Source: Citrobacter europaeus
GTDB lineage: Bacteria; Pseudomonadota; Gammaproteobacteria; Enterobacterales; Enterobacteriaceae
Reading direction: 5' to 3'
Length of the DNA: 64,000 nucleotides
Assembly: GCA_020099315.1 (NCBI GenBank)
Contig: CP083650.1
Coordinates: forward strand, 2,666,001-2,730,000
Shown: piece after piece, positions 7,689 through 18,356 of the stretch
How the letters are laid out: each line of letters begins with the position of its first letter
How positions within the stretch are numbered: the first letter of the stretch is position 1
Notes under the pieces: generated by a model
Seen by the model: the letters and a program-made list of their open reading frames with translations, nothing else
What the model was told of the DNA's origin: nothing
Databases searched by the model: none
Made by a program: the position numbers and the translations under genes

Positions 7689-8597
7689 CTACCCCTTCCT
7701 GCTTGAGCCCGTATATCGCAACGCCTCAATCAGTTGCGCAAAAGCGGCGGTATGCTGTTTGCGACTGGGGTAGTACATATAATAGCCAGGAAACGGTTCG
7801 CACCAGTCCTCCAGCACTTTTTCCAGCGCGCCGTCCGCAACGGCCCGTTCTACGGTATCTTCCGGCACAAATGCCAGCCCCATTCCGGTAATCGCCGCGC
7901 CGATCCGCGGGGGCAGATTGTTAAAAATAAGCTGTCCCTCCACCCGCACGCGCAAATCTTGACCGTCTTTGGTAAACTCCCAGGCATACAGACCGCCCAA
8001 CGTCGGCATGCGCATGTTAATACAGTTATGATTTTGCAGGTCGTGCGGAGTATGGGGTTTGCCATGACGGGCAAAATATGCCGGTGAACCCACCACTACC
8101 ATGCGCCAGTCTGGGCCAATCCTGACGGCGACCATGTCTTTCGCCACCTGCTCGCCAAGCCGAATACCCGCATCATAGCGGCCGGTTACAATATCCGTCA
8201 GGCTATTGTCGATGGTCATTTCAACATTCACATCAGGGTAAGTCTGTAAAAAAGGCTCCAGCGCGGGCCAGACGGTAGATTGCAACGCGTGCTCGCCCAG
8301 CGTCAGACGGATGTTACCGGCCACACGCTGGCGGACATCGGTTAATGCCAGCAGCTCCGATTCAATGTCATCAAAACGCGGGCTGATACTGTTGATGAGC
8401 CGTTCTCCGGCTTCGGTCGGCGCAACGCTGCGCGTGGTGCGTGTCAGAAGTCGTACATCCAGACGTTCCTCAAGCCCACGAATCGCATGGCTTAGCGCGG
8501 ATTGCGAAACCCCAAGCTTTGCCGCTGCCCTGGTAAAACTCCGCTCGCGGGCCACGATAATGAGATAATAGAGATCGTTAAAATTATCACGCAGCAT
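7689..8597 (-). CDS. LysR-family transcriptional regulator
   Basis: Read from the internal ATG at 8597 (MLRDNFNDLYYLIIVARERS), the protein has 302 residues, the normal LysR length; a longer frame to 8630 adds 11 unlikely residues. Residues about 5-65 are the winged helix (FTRAAAKLGVSQSALSHAIRGLEERLDVRLLTRTTRSV). The rest is the two-lobed effector domain, with GNIRLTLGEHALQSTVWPAL at its start. It resembles the group of LysR proteins that commonly controls divergent oxidoreductase or transport genes. It is transcribed away from the amino acid ABC importer across 305 bases, so it may regulate that operon; the effector cannot be read from sequence. Confidence 0.85.
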   Translation of the reverse strand: MLRDNFNDLYYLIIVARERSFTRAAAKLGVSQSALSHAIRGLEERLDVRLLTRTTRSVAPTEAGERLINSISPRFDDIESELLALTDVRQRVAGNIRLTLGEHALQSTVWPALEPFLQTYPDVNVEMTIDNSLTDIVTGRYDAGIRLGEQVAKDMVAVRIGPDWRMVVVGSPAYFARHGKPHTPHDLQNHNCINMRMPTLGGLYAWEFTKDGQDLRVRVEGQLIFNNLPPRIGAAITGMGLAFVPEDTVERAVADGALEKVLEDWCEPFPGYYMYYPSRKQHTAAFAQLIEALRYTGSSRKG

Positions 8598-8902
8598 GCA
8601 TTTCCCCAATCCAGACCTGTTGTGACACATGGTACAGGTCAGGAGGATATTCCAGTAGCGTTTCTGGACATTAGCACACTTCAGTCATATTCACGCGCAC
8701 CCTCATACAAAAACCAAACGTGAATTACTGCCGGGGTTATGCACTATTTTGCCTTCCGCCATTGCAATATTTTCACCCGTAATTAACACCCTTTTCACTA
8801 ATAACATTTTGTATATAGATAAGAATTTTTTCTTATTTTGTCCCAACCGTAAGTTATGGGAGCGTAAAAAGCACAAACCAAAAACTACAGGGATTTCATA
8901 CA
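8598..8902. promoter_or_regulatory. Divergent region between LysR gene and ABC importer
   Basis: 305 AT-rich bases. The clearest element is ATAAGAA-TTTT-TTCTTAT at 8819-8836, a 7-bp inverted repeat about 70 bases before the importer start and a candidate operator. A ribosome site AGGGA precedes ATG 8903. No other gene is visible. Confidence 0.4.
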
Positions 8903-9736
8903 ATGATGGCAACGAAAAAATACCGCGCTAAAAAAACACTGCTGGCGCTCGGCGTGCTGCTGGCTTCAGGTCTTACCGTCTCGCAGGCACAGGCCGACCA
9001 ACTGGCTGATATCAAGGCCGCTGGCGTAGTAAAAGTCGCGACATTCGACGCGAATCCGCCGTTTGGCTCCATCGATGCGAAAACGCATAAGATTGTCGGC
9101 TACGACGTTGATTTTGCCGAAGCGCTGGCCAAATCCCTTGGCGTAAAACTGGAACTGGTCGCGACCAATCCGGCAAACCGCATTCCGTTATTACAATCCG
9201 GTAAAGCCGATTTAATCGTCGCGGATATCACGATCACGCCTGAACGGGCGCAGGTGATTGACTTCTCCGTCCCTTATTTTGTTACCGGTCAGCAGTTCCT
9301 TGTGCCAGCAAAATCTCCGGACAAGCTCGAGGAATACAGTAAAGCGCGAATCGGCGCGGTAAAAGGTACCACCGGCGAGCAGGCGCTACATCAGCGCTTT
9401 CCGCAGTCGCGTGTGCTGGCCTACGACGATATTCCACTGGCGTTAACCGCGCTACGCAACGGCAATGTCCAGGCGATTACCCAGGACAGTACGATTCTGG
9501 CCGGTTTATTAGGCGGCGCGCCGGATAAAGCAGATTTCAAAATTCTGCCGGATCTGCTGAGCAAAGAAGAGATCGGCGTGGGGGTGAAAAAAGGTGAACC
9601 TGCGCTGTTAAAAGCCGTCAACGATGAGCTTTTGAAGCTGGAATCTACCGGGCAGGCGGCCAAAATTTATGATGTCTGGTTTGGTCCTGAAACCCAGAAT
9701 CCCCAACCCCGCGCCTTTAAAATAGAAGCCAGATAA
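8903..9736 (+). CDS. Polar amino acid ABC transporter, periplasmic binding protein
   Basis: A 277-residue family 3 solute-binding protein. Residues 1-31 are a Sec signal (two lysine/arginine clusters, then LLALGVLLASGLTVSQAQA). The mature protein shows the family core: VVKVATFDANPPFGSID, GYDVDFAEALAKSLG, NRIPLLQSGKADLIVADITITPERA, and the hinge region KGTTGEQAL. The NRIPLLQ segment is shared with the glutamate/aspartate-type receptors, so an acidic or polar amino acid is plausible, but the exact ligand is not readable. It is the first gene of a four-gene importer operon and stands divergent from a LysR gene. An adjacent second ATG at 8906 is also possible. Confidence 0.88.
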   Translation: MMATKKYRAKKTLLALGVLLASGLTVSQAQADQLADIKAAGVVKVATFDANPPFGSIDAKTHKIVGYDVDFAEALAKSLGVKLELVATNPANRIPLLQSGKADLIVADITITPERAQVIDFSVPYFVTGQQFLVPAKSPDKLEEYSKARIGAVKGTTGEQALHQRFPQSRVLAYDDIPLALTALRNGNVQAITQDSTILAGLLGGAPDKADFKILPDLLSKEEIGVGVKKGEPALLKAVNDELLKLESTGQAAKIYDVWFGPETQNPQPRAFKIEAR

Positions 9737-9737
9737 T

Positions 9738-10556
9738 ATGCTCTCAGCCCTTTTTCATCGGTCCGCAGCTTCTGCTGCGGATTTTACCCATTTGCGTCAG
9801 GCGAGCGTCGAACTGCGCAATGTCATCAAACAGTATGACGCTCACACCGTACTTAACGGCGTCAGCCTCTCAGTTGAACCCGGTGAAGTGGTGACTATTC
9901 TGGGCCCTTCTGGCTCCGGAAAGTCCACTCTTATACGTCTTATCAACCAGCTTGAGTCGCTGAGCGGAGGTGAAATCTTCATTGATGACAAACCGATTAG
10001 TCAGTTGCGCGGGGCTGCATTACGCCAGTTACGCAGCCGTATCGGTTTCGTATTTCAGCAATTCAATCTCTATGCGCATCTGACAGCGCTTTCGAACATC
10101 GCGCTGGCGCTGGAATATGTTCATGGCTGGAACAAGGCGGAAGCGGAGCGTCGGGCATTCGAGTTGCTGGAAAAGGTGGGACTGGCAGAAAAAGCCAACG
10201 CCTATGCCGCGCAGTTGTCCGGTGGGCAGCAGCAGCGCGTGGCCATCGCCCGTGCGCTGGCCTCGTCGCCACAAATCATTCTGTTTGATGAGCCAACCTC
10301 TGCGCTGGATCCGGAAATGATCGGCGAGGTATTACAAGTGATGAAAAACCTGGCCCACAGCGGCATCACCATGATCGTCGTGACCCATGAAATGCATTTC
10401 GCCCGTGAAATTGCCGATCGGGTGGTATTCATTGATGGCGGCGATATTCTTGAAGTAGCCGCACCAGAAGATTTTTTCACCCGACCACAGCACCCGAGAA
10501 CCCAGCGTTTCCTGAAAAAAGTGCTCGATCCGTTACACCAGGAGTCATCGCTATAA
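9738..10556 (+). CDS. Polar amino acid ABC transporter, ATP-binding subunit
   Basis: A 272-residue ABC ATPase. Walker A is GPSGSGKSTLIR (about residues 56-67), the Q-loop is FVFQQFNLYAHLTALSN, the signature is LSGGQQQRVAIARALA, Walker B is IILFDEPTSALD, and the H-loop is VVTHEMHFAREIADRVVF. The sequence is of the GlnQ/GltL type. The first 25 or so residues are an extra tail compared with GlnQ. It follows the binding-protein gene after one base and ends one base into the first permease gene, so translation is probably coupled. It drives import together with the two permeases downstream. Confidence 0.92.
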   Translation: MLSALFHRSAASAADFTHLRQASVELRNVIKQYDAHTVLNGVSLSVEPGEVVTILGPSGSGKSTLIRLINQLESLSGGEIFIDDKPISQLRGAALRQLRSRIGFVFQQFNLYAHLTALSNIALALEYVHGWNKAEAERRAFELLEKVGLAEKANAYAAQLSGGQQQRVAIARALASSPQIILFDEPTSALDPEMIGEVLQVMKNLAHSGITMIVVTHEMHFAREIADRVVFIDGGDILEVAAPEDFFTRPQHPRTQRFLKKVLDPLHQESSL

Positions 10557-11341
10557 TGCTTGCAATGGACTGGCAGGGGGTGCTGAGCGGGCTACCTCTG
10601 CAATGGATAATTTCCGGCTTTCTCACCACGCTCTGGGTGACGCTGGCAGGTATCGTGCTCGCCACGCTTATTGCCATCGCGCTGATCGGCCTGCGCCTGA
10701 CGGGCAATCGCCTCGCCAAAGCGGTAGTCGGCGCGTGGGTCTCGGTGTTTCGCAACACACCGTTACTGGTGCAACTGATGTTCTGGTATTTTGCCGCATG
10801 GAACTGGCTGCCCCGCGACATCATTACCTTTATCAATGCTGAGCATCCATGGTCTATTCTGCCGGGGGATGTCTGGTGGTTAACACCAGAATTTATCTGT
10901 TCAGCATGGGGGCTGGGCGTATTTACCTCGGCATTTTTGGTCGAGGAGATCGCCTCTGGTTTACAAGCGGTTTCTGCCGGACAACGCGAGGCTGCCGTGG
11001 CGCAGGGTTTTTCATCCTGGACGACGTTCCTTCACATTCTGCTGCCTCAGGGGCTGGCAAACGCCTGGCAACCCATTGTTGGGCAGTATCTCAACCTGAT
11101 GAAGCTCTCCTCGCTCGCCAGCGGTATTGGTTTTGCCGAGCTCACCTACCAGGTACGGCAAATTGAAAGCTACAACGCGCACGCGCTGGAAGCCTTTGCC
11201 GTTGGCACGGCGCTTTACCTGTTCACCGGCATCGTTCTGGGTATGCTGCTTACGCGTCTTGGCCCGCAGCCAGCGTCGGGTAAATCGTCAAAGGTAAGAA
11301 CGCGCATTTTCTGCGTCAGGAGCATACCGCGTGATCGCTAA
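10556..11341 (+). CDS. Polar amino acid ABC transporter, permease 1
   Basis: A 261-residue inner-membrane protein of the HisM/GltJ family with about five membrane helices. An N-terminal helix (WIISGFLTTLWVTLAGIVLATLIAIALIGL) is followed by the FRNTPLLVQLMFWYF segment typical of the family. The EAA-type coupling loop reads QREAAVAQGFSSWTTFLHILLPQGLANAWQPIVGQYLNLMK. It overlaps the ATPase stop by one base and the next permease by 11 bases. Pairs of such permeases form a heterodimer for one binding protein. The tail after about residue 240 is unusually basic (KSSKVRTRIFCVRSIPRDR) and is read through the start of the next gene. Confidence 0.9.
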   Translation: MLAMDWQGVLSGLPLQWIISGFLTTLWVTLAGIVLATLIAIALIGLRLTGNRLAKAVVGAWVSVFRNTPLLVQLMFWYFAAWNWLPRDIITFINAEHPWSILPGDVWWLTPEFICSAWGLGVFTSAFLVEEIASGLQAVSAGQREAAVAQGFSSWTTFLHILLPQGLANAWQPIVGQYLNLMKLSSLASGIGFAELTYQVRQIESYNAHALEAFAVGTALYLFTGIVLGMLLTRLGPQPASGKSSKVRTRIFCVRSIPRDR

Positions 11342-12008
11342 TATTTCGGTCATTACCGACAATCTTGACTATCTCCTGTGGGGACGAATGGCGCAGGGGC
11401 AACCCGGCGGCGTTCTGCTCACTTTGCTGATGGCTTTCGGCGCGGCGCTGCTGGCCCTGCCGGGCGGAATAGTTCTTGCCTGCTGCGCCTGGCGGTTTCC
11501 TGGCGCGGTTCGCAATCTATTGTTCATCTGGGCGGAGTTTATTCGCGGCATTCCGCTCATCTTTGTGATTTTCTGGATGTGGTATTTGCTCCCCATGCTG
11601 ACCGGAAGCGATCTTCCCGGCGCCGTTACCGTGACGCTGGCGTTGGCATGGTTCACCGCCGCCTCGGTGATGCACTCAGTGTACGCAGGAATCAGCGCAC
11701 TGCCTGGCGGGCAATATGATGCAGCAGTGGTTCAGGGTTTTCGCCCTTATCAGGCACTGTGGCTTATCTTATTGCCACAGGTGCTGCGTAACGTGCTGCC
11801 GTCGCTCACGGGGATCTTTATTGGATTACTGAAGGATACATCGCTGGCATTTATCGTTAACGTGCCGGAACTCACGACGGTTGCCGGTCAGGTTAACAGC
11901 CGGGTGCAAATCTACCCGGCAGCTATTTTTATCTTTACCGGACTGGTCTATTACCTGCTGTGCCTGAGCCTGGAGAAAATCACCCAACGCCGCTTCGCGC
12001 TAAAATGA
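11331..12008 (+). CDS. Polar amino acid ABC transporter, permease 2
   Basis: A 225-residue partner permease of the GltK type with about five membrane helices. The family segment FIRGIPLIFVIFWMWYLLP lies around residues 63-81, and the coupling loop is GQYDAAVVQGFRPYQALWLILLPQVLRNVLPSLTG. Start is a GTG at 11331 with AGGAG eight bases upstream, inside the end of the previous gene. It closes the four-gene importer operon and ends nine bases short of the convergent ydhT stop; I see no clear terminator in that short gap. Confidence 0.9.
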   Translation: MIANISVITDNLDYLLWGRMAQGQPGGVLLTLLMAFGAALLALPGGIVLACCAWRFPGAVRNLLFIWAEFIRGIPLIFVIFWMWYLLPMLTGSDLPGAVTVTLALAWFTAASVMHSVYAGISALPGGQYDAAVVQGFRPYQALWLILLPQVLRNVLPSLTGIFIGLLKDTSLAFIVNVPELTTVAGQVNSRVQIYPAAIFIFTGLVYYLLCLSLEKITQRRFALK

Positions 12009-12017
12009 CACCACGGC

Positions 12018-12830
12018 TCAACATTCCACGAACTGATGGTCTTCGTTGAGCCGATATTTCACCCCTGCCCGAATGTTATTTTCCCCTTCAACGGCAAGCG
12101 CAAAACGCATCCTCTCGCCATCGTGGTAGGCCAGCGCCGCGCAGCCGCCGGGACCGAGCGTTATCGAATCGACAACGCCTGTACTGGCAACGACGGCGTT
12201 CTCTCCGCTGGCAATAATGTGGATGTTATCCGCGCAGTTGGCGATTTTGGACTCTGCGCCAAAACAGGCCAACTGGGTTAAATCGCCACTGCAGGCAATC
12301 CGGTTTCGGTCACCGAGCGAGCTGATGCGTACGCGCATGCCGGTACTGGCGATACGCGTCCCGTCACCCACGCTACTGATACGTGCCGAATTTCCCGCAA
12401 CCGCAATTCGCCCGCGATCGCCTGAGCTGCCGATATGCACGTTGTAGCCTACGCTACCAATGCGTGCGCTATAACCTGCGCTGGCAATCTGGGCGGCATA
12501 CCCTGCGCTGGCGATTTTAACGTTATCGCTAGCGCTACTAAACCGGGCATTATCTTCCGCATCCGCCAGCGGACGGCGGGTTTCCCCCGCCGTTTGCACA
12601 CGGGAAATACTCCCCATCGCGCGAATATCCTGCTGGACAAAACTCGCCTCTTCCCGCCATTTTGACCAGCCGTATTCCACCAGGCTGTCTGCCCAGTCTG
12701 TATACCCTTCTCGCTGGAGCGCACGATGGACATCGGCATAGCTTCCACCAGCGGGAAAAGTACGTAAAAACCAGCGATACATAACGGGCCCAACGCGCCA
12801 GGCCCGTAAATCACTTCGCGTAATCATCAT
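12018..12830 (-). CDS. ydhT: YdhT, nine-residue-repeat solenoid protein
   Basis: Last gene of the ydhYVWXUT operon, 270 residues, same length and place as E. coli YdhT, whose function is unknown. After an N-terminal globular part of about 90 residues there are about 14 tandem copies of a nine-residue unit from about residue 94 to 219, with consensus N-x-R-I-A-S-x-G-[DY] (for example NVKIASAGY, SARIGSVGY, GTRIASTGM, RNRIACSGD). The regular Ile and small-residue spacing predicts a beta-solenoid. A C-terminal cap of about 50 residues follows. There is no signal peptide. In an operon of iron-sulfur proteins and a Mo/W enzyme, it could be a scaffold or assembly factor, but that is inference. Confidence 0.88.
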   Translation of the reverse strand: MMITRSDLRAWRVGPVMYRWFLRTFPAGGSYADVHRALQREGYTDWADSLVEYGWSKWREEASFVQQDIRAMGSISRVQTAGETRRPLADAEDNARFSSASDNVKIASAGYAAQIASAGYSARIGSVGYNVHIGSSGDRGRIAVAGNSARISSVGDGTRIASTGMRVRISSLGDRNRIACSGDLTQLACFGAESKIANCADNIHIIASGENAVVASTGVVDSITLGPGGCAALAYHDGERMRFALAVEGENNIRAGVKYRLNEDHQFVEC

Positions 12831-12833
12831 CGC

Positions 12834-13619
12834 TTAATGTCGGTGATAGCCATCCACCATACACTTGAAGGTTTCGCCCGGCGTGCGACCTGTCGTGCAG
12901 AGATAAAGATGCCCAAAAATGAAAAACAGACTGACAATCGCCAGCGCGAAGTGCGCCTGCAGCAGCCAGTAACGCACGCCAGGGAACAGATCGCCGACAA
13001 CCGTCGGATAGAGCGATAACAGCCCTGAGATTAGCAGTAATGGCAGCAAACCATACATCACGCCCACATAGGCCGCCTGCTGTAGCGGATTGAACTTAGA
13101 ACGCTTTGATGCCGGGAATGGGTGTGATTCACCCTGCATAATGCCGAACAGGTAAAATCGCGTTTGTCTTTGCGCGCGTGCGATCCATCCTTGACGTTGA
13201 ATAATATAATGATGTCCGTTGCCGCCAATCAGGTTGATCAGGACAAAACCAATCCAGCAGGCAAGCAATAAAAAGCCGCAGATCTCATGTACGGTAAGCA
13301 GGCTTTTCATCACCGATGCGCTGACGGCGGAGAAGTGATTGACCAGACCACTAGCCAGAAGTAGTAAAAAAAGCAGCGCATTTGACCAGTGCCATAAACG
13401 TACAGCCTTCGAGTATAAATAGACTTTCTCACCGTGCCCTGCCGACGCTTTATGCGCCGCTCGAAAGCGCAGCATGGCGTGTAGCGCCAGCACCAGCCAC
13501 ATTCCCACCAGCATTAACCCAGCGATAACCAGCCACACAGGCCAGTAGTCCGGTGAAAACAGGGGAACATACTGCGCAAGCTGGGCGTGAAACTGTTCGG
13601 CATTCTGCGACGCGTTCAT
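12834..13619 (-). CDS. ydhU: YdhU, di-haem cytochrome b membrane subunit
   Basis: A 261-residue integral membrane protein of the cytochrome b561/PhsC type with about five hydrophobic helices. Candidate haem-ligand histidines lie within helices (RLWHWSNALLFLLLLASGLVNHF, LTVHEICGFLLLACW, QAHFALAIVSLFFIFGHLYL). The family anchors periplasmic iron-sulfur and molybdenum subunits and exchanges electrons with the quinone pool, which suits its place after ydhX. It overlaps the ydhX stop by four bases, so translation is probably coupled. The last residues HRH stand next to the ydhT start. The match to E. coli YdhU is by position, length and pattern. Confidence 0.92.
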   Translation of the reverse strand: MNASQNAEQFHAQLAQYVPLFSPDYWPVWLVIAGLMLVGMWLVLALHAMLRFRAAHKASAGHGEKVYLYSKAVRLWHWSNALLFLLLLASGLVNHFSAVSASVMKSLLTVHEICGFLLLACWIGFVLINLIGGNGHHYIIQRQGWIARAQRQTRFYLFGIMQGESHPFPASKRSKFNPLQQAAYVGVMYGLLPLLLISGLLSLYPTVVGDLFPGVRYWLLQAHFALAIVSLFFIFGHLYLCTTGRTPGETFKCMVDGYHRH

Positions 13620-14284
13620 ACATTATCCTTTTTAATCAAATGTTGACCGAACCGACGATACAGATGGGGTTTTCCGGCGCCTGCAAGTTGATGTTCGTAA
13701 TACTTATTTTCTCGCAACCAGCTCTGAATTTCTGGGCTATCTTCACGACCAAAAATCAGCGCATGTTCCGGGCAGGCGTTAACACAGATCGGCGGAAAAC
13801 CTTTCGCCAGACGTGTTTCAGCACAGAAGTCGCATTTATCCGCCACTTTGGTTTGCGGGTTGAGATAACGTACCTGATAAGGACACGCGCCAATACAGTA
13901 GCTGCAGCCGATACAGGAAGACGTGTCTACCCGCACAATACCGTTTTCATCTCGCCAGGAGGCGCCGGTCGGGCACACCTCAATACAAGGCGCATCGTCG
14001 CAATGCTGACAGGACTGACGGAAGTAGTGATACAGTGTTTCGTTGTCGTTGTCAGAGACCGGAATATGCGCTATCGACAAACGGCTGCCCTGGGGAGGAA
14101 CATGGTTGGTTTTCCTGCATGCGCGGGCGCAGAGATTACATCCGTTACACAGTGATTCGTCGTGAATCATGACGTAATGAACGTCTTTAGGGCTTCTGGT
14201 ACTCGCTAACAGATTTTGACCTGGGCCGGTAAAAAAAATCACCGTCCCCATGCCAATGACAAATTTTCGTCGGGTGAAGGACAT
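13616..14284 (-). CDS. ydhX: YdhX, periplasmic four-cluster ferredoxin-like subunit
   Basis: Read from ATG 14284 the protein has 222 residues, as in E. coli. The N terminus SFTRRKFVIGMGTVIFFTG is a twin-arginine signal. Four cysteine groups follow, typical of DMSO-reductase-type electron-transfer subunits: CNGCNLCARAC, CQHCDDAPCIEVC, CIGCSYCIGAC and CDFCAETRLAKGFPPICVNAC, so four 4Fe-4S clusters are expected. The frame stays open upstream to 14407, but those 41 residues overlap the ydhW end and do not look like a signal. It should pass electrons between YdhU in the membrane and the Mo/W enzyme YdhV. Confidence 0.93.
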   Translation of the reverse strand: MSFTRRKFVIGMGTVIFFTGPGQNLLASTRSPKDVHYVMIHDESLCNGCNLCARACRKTNHVPPQGSRLSIAHIPVSDNDNETLYHYFRQSCQHCDDAPCIEVCPTGASWRDENGIVRVDTSSCIGCSYCIGACPYQVRYLNPQTKVADKCDFCAETRLAKGFPPICVNACPEHALIFGREDSPEIQSWLRENKYYEHQLAGAGKPHLYRRFGQHLIKKDNV

Positions 14285-14348
14285 CGGGTTATCCTCTAAT
14301 ACTGTGACAGTGGTCGTCCACACATTCCATGACATCAACCTGAATAAT

Positions 14349-15014
14349 TCAGGGGTTCTGATACTGCTCAACCTCAAGCCATTCACACAGGCCGTACGCT
14401 TTGCCATAACTCATAAAACGTTCGCTGAACAAATAAGGCTCCGCATTTGACGATTCCACAGGCCGTATATCTGCGTAATCAGGATGCGTTTCCATGGCTG
14501 TGAGCGCAGCTGCAAGCTGTTGAGACTCAAAGCTATACGGCGGTTGCGTCAGCATGGCGACCTTATAGGGGCGAGGATACGTGCGACAGTCGAAGCGTAC
14601 CGCTTCGGCAATCGCACGGCAGATGTCGTTTTCCATCACCTGCACACACATATCGGCGTAATTTGCGCTCATGGTTTGCGTCGAATAGAAATACGCATCT
14701 TCCGCGCCCTGCACACGGCTAATATCCGCGTCATTCGCGTCCTGACACAGCGCATCCAACAGCGTAGAAAGCTCGGTTTCAGGGACCGAATAAGGTGGCT
14801 GCAGAAACACGCTGCGCGCCACAACTTGTCCTGACGCTGAATGCTGACGAATAAAATCTGCCACAATCGACTCCGGGCTGACGGGTTCCTGAACCTGAGG
14901 TGCAGTCACCTGCTCTACAGGAGGGTGAAACGCCTGCAGCCACTGTCTCTTTTGACTGTCAACCTCGTCAGGAAACGCCTCAACGGGTATCAGAACGTCG
15001 CTCACGTTAGTCAT
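14349..15014 (-). CDS. ydhW: YdhW, internally duplicated protein of unknown function
   Basis: 221 residues, matching E. coli YdhW in place and length (a few residues longer). I see an internal duplication: residues about 66-128 and 150-212 each carry [FM]L-x-QPPYS near their start, a leucine/alanine-rich helix, then a YAD/ANDADI turn and a block with an aromatic pair (EDAYFYSTQTMSANYADMC against AEPYLFSERFMSYGKAYGLC). There is no signal peptide and no known cofactor motif, although each half has conserved cysteines. Its gene sits between the Mo/W enzyme ydhV and the ferredoxin gene ydhX. That position would suit a chaperone-like or maturation role, but this is only inference. Confidence 0.9.
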   Translation of the reverse strand: MTNVSDVLIPVEAFPDEVDSQKRQWLQAFHPPVEQVTAPQVQEPVSPESIVADFIRQHSASGQVVARSVFLQPPYSVPETELSTLLDALCQDANDADISRVQGAEDAYFYSTQTMSANYADMCVQVMENDICRAIAEAVRFDCRTYPRPYKVAMLTQPPYSFESQQLAAALTAMETHPDYADIRPVESSNAEPYLFSERFMSYGKAYGLCEWLEVEQYQNP

Positions 15015-15024
15015 CTTGCTTTCC

Positions 15025-17184
<2,160 letters not shown>

Positions 17185-17247
17185 TTATCTGCAAAACTGC
17201 GATATTTTTGGCAATTAATGACGCGTACCAGGCATACCTGCTATCTA

Positions 17248-17874
17248 TCAAACAGTAATATCTTTCCACTCGATAATTTTTAATGCTCCAGTCGGACAAG
17301 CATTGGCGCATTCCCCGCATAACACACATTTTGAGGATTTTTTGGTTTCGGTATTTACGGTCGCCATCATCCACGGACAGGCGGTAGTACACGCGCTGCA
17401 GCCAATACAACGTTTGTGATCCACCACAATACAACCCTCTTCCTGTTTCCAGGTAATAGCGCCGATGGGGCAGACCTTCATGCATTGCGGATCTTTGCAC
17501 TGACGGCAAGTATCAGCGGTATAGTTTAAATCGCCATACAGTCCGCCGCCGGAACCAACGCCATCATCGCCAAAGAAGTAATTACGATGGATTTTTATAC
17601 GGGAAAAGAAAGTGCCCACGGCGCCATCGTTATAATTAGTACAGGAAATTTCACAGCGGTGACAGCCCGTACAGCGCGCTCGCTGGGTTACCAGCACCCC
17701 TTTTGGCGTATTGATAAGCCCCACTGTGCCGCTGTCGACATCTTCCTGCTTACAGCCCAAAAGGGATAACAGTGCGGGGGCAATGGTTAATCCCGCCAGA
17801 CCTTTTGCTGATATCCGCAGAAATTCAAGCCGCGTTAAACCACAATCTAAAAATGGACGATCAACCTGGTTCAT
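17248..17874 (-). CDS. ydhY: YdhY, iron-sulfur electron-transfer subunit
   Basis: 208 residues, first gene of the ydhYVWXUT operon. The N terminus has a Tat-like element with a single arginine (LTRLEFLRISAKGLAGLTIAP) and a cysteine in LLSLLGC that could be a lipobox. Cysteine groups follow: CTGCHRCEISC, CRQCKDPQCMKVC, CIGCSACTTAC and CVLCGECANAC, enough for four 4Fe-4S clusters. It is close to E. coli YdhY over its whole length. A leader of about 180 bases separates it from a predicted FNR-activated promoter. The role is electron transfer to or from YdhV. Confidence 0.93.
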   Translation of the reverse strand: MNQVDRPFLDCGLTRLEFLRISAKGLAGLTIAPALLSLLGCKQEDVDSGTVGLINTPKGVLVTQRARCTGCHRCEISCTNYNDGAVGTFFSRIKIHRNYFFGDDGVGSGGGLYGDLNYTADTCRQCKDPQCMKVCPIGAITWKQEEGCIVVDHKRCIGCSACTTACPWMMATVNTETKKSSKCVLCGECANACPTGALKIIEWKDITV

Positions 17875-18059
17875 TTATTTCGCATCCTCTTCGCAAACGC
17901 TGTGGTAGCAACACCTCCAGGCTAAATTAAACCAGTCCAGCTCAAGCCATTTCGGGCGGTTTATGTTGCCAACAACACGTAAAATTTTGCCCTAACCTGA
18001 TCGCGTAAATGACGGTGGTTAAACTGAATGAATCTAATTCTTTAGGGTTAGGCGTAGAA

Positions 18060-18101
18060 ATAATGTGGTTATTCAGCATACATAGTCTTGATCGTCATCA
18101 A
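18060..18101 (-). promoter_or_regulatory. FNR-dependent class II promoter of ydhY
   Basis: TTGATCGTCATCAA at 18088-18101 is an exact match to the FNR consensus TTGAT-N4-ATCAA. Reading towards ydhY, a CATTAT -10 element lies at 18065-18060 and a start site is expected near 18053. That puts the FNR centre at about -41.5, the classic class II activation position. FNR control of ydhY-T is established in E. coli. Confidence 0.9.
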
Positions 18102-18316
18102 TTAAAAAACGGAAGGGAAATAATTAATGCGGAGTGAGATTTATTATCATTTAGATAAATTAAAATAGCACTTCATATGCTGTGCAAATATTTGTGACTC
18201 CACTCTCATATATATTTTTATATCGCATGCGATATATAATTAAATATACAGCGAGTTTGATGACGCTAATTGCAGCACTAAATTATAATTATTGATAGAT
18301 TAACGTAATGAGAATA

Positions 18317-18346
18317 AGAGGACGGCGAGAGAAACTACCGCCCTCT
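18317..18346. terminator. Hairpin terminator downstream of fumD
   Basis: AGAGGACGG and CCGCCCTCT pair over nine positions with one wobble, around a 12-base loop. A T-run follows on the plus strand (TTTTTTG) and TTATT on the minus strand. It starts 11 bases after the fumD stop and should end that transcript; it may also work in the other direction. Confidence 0.75.
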
Positions 18347-18356
18347 TTTTTGCGGA

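Larger units (their letters stand above)
17875..18356. promoter_or_regulatory. ydhY upstream region
   Basis: 482 bases without a gene. It holds the ydhY promoter with its FNR site (18088-18101) and -10 element, an AT-rich stretch at about 18100-18300 with several near-palindromic runs, and the fumD terminator hairpin at 18317-18346. I see no reading frame or RNA gene supported here. Confidence 0.7.
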
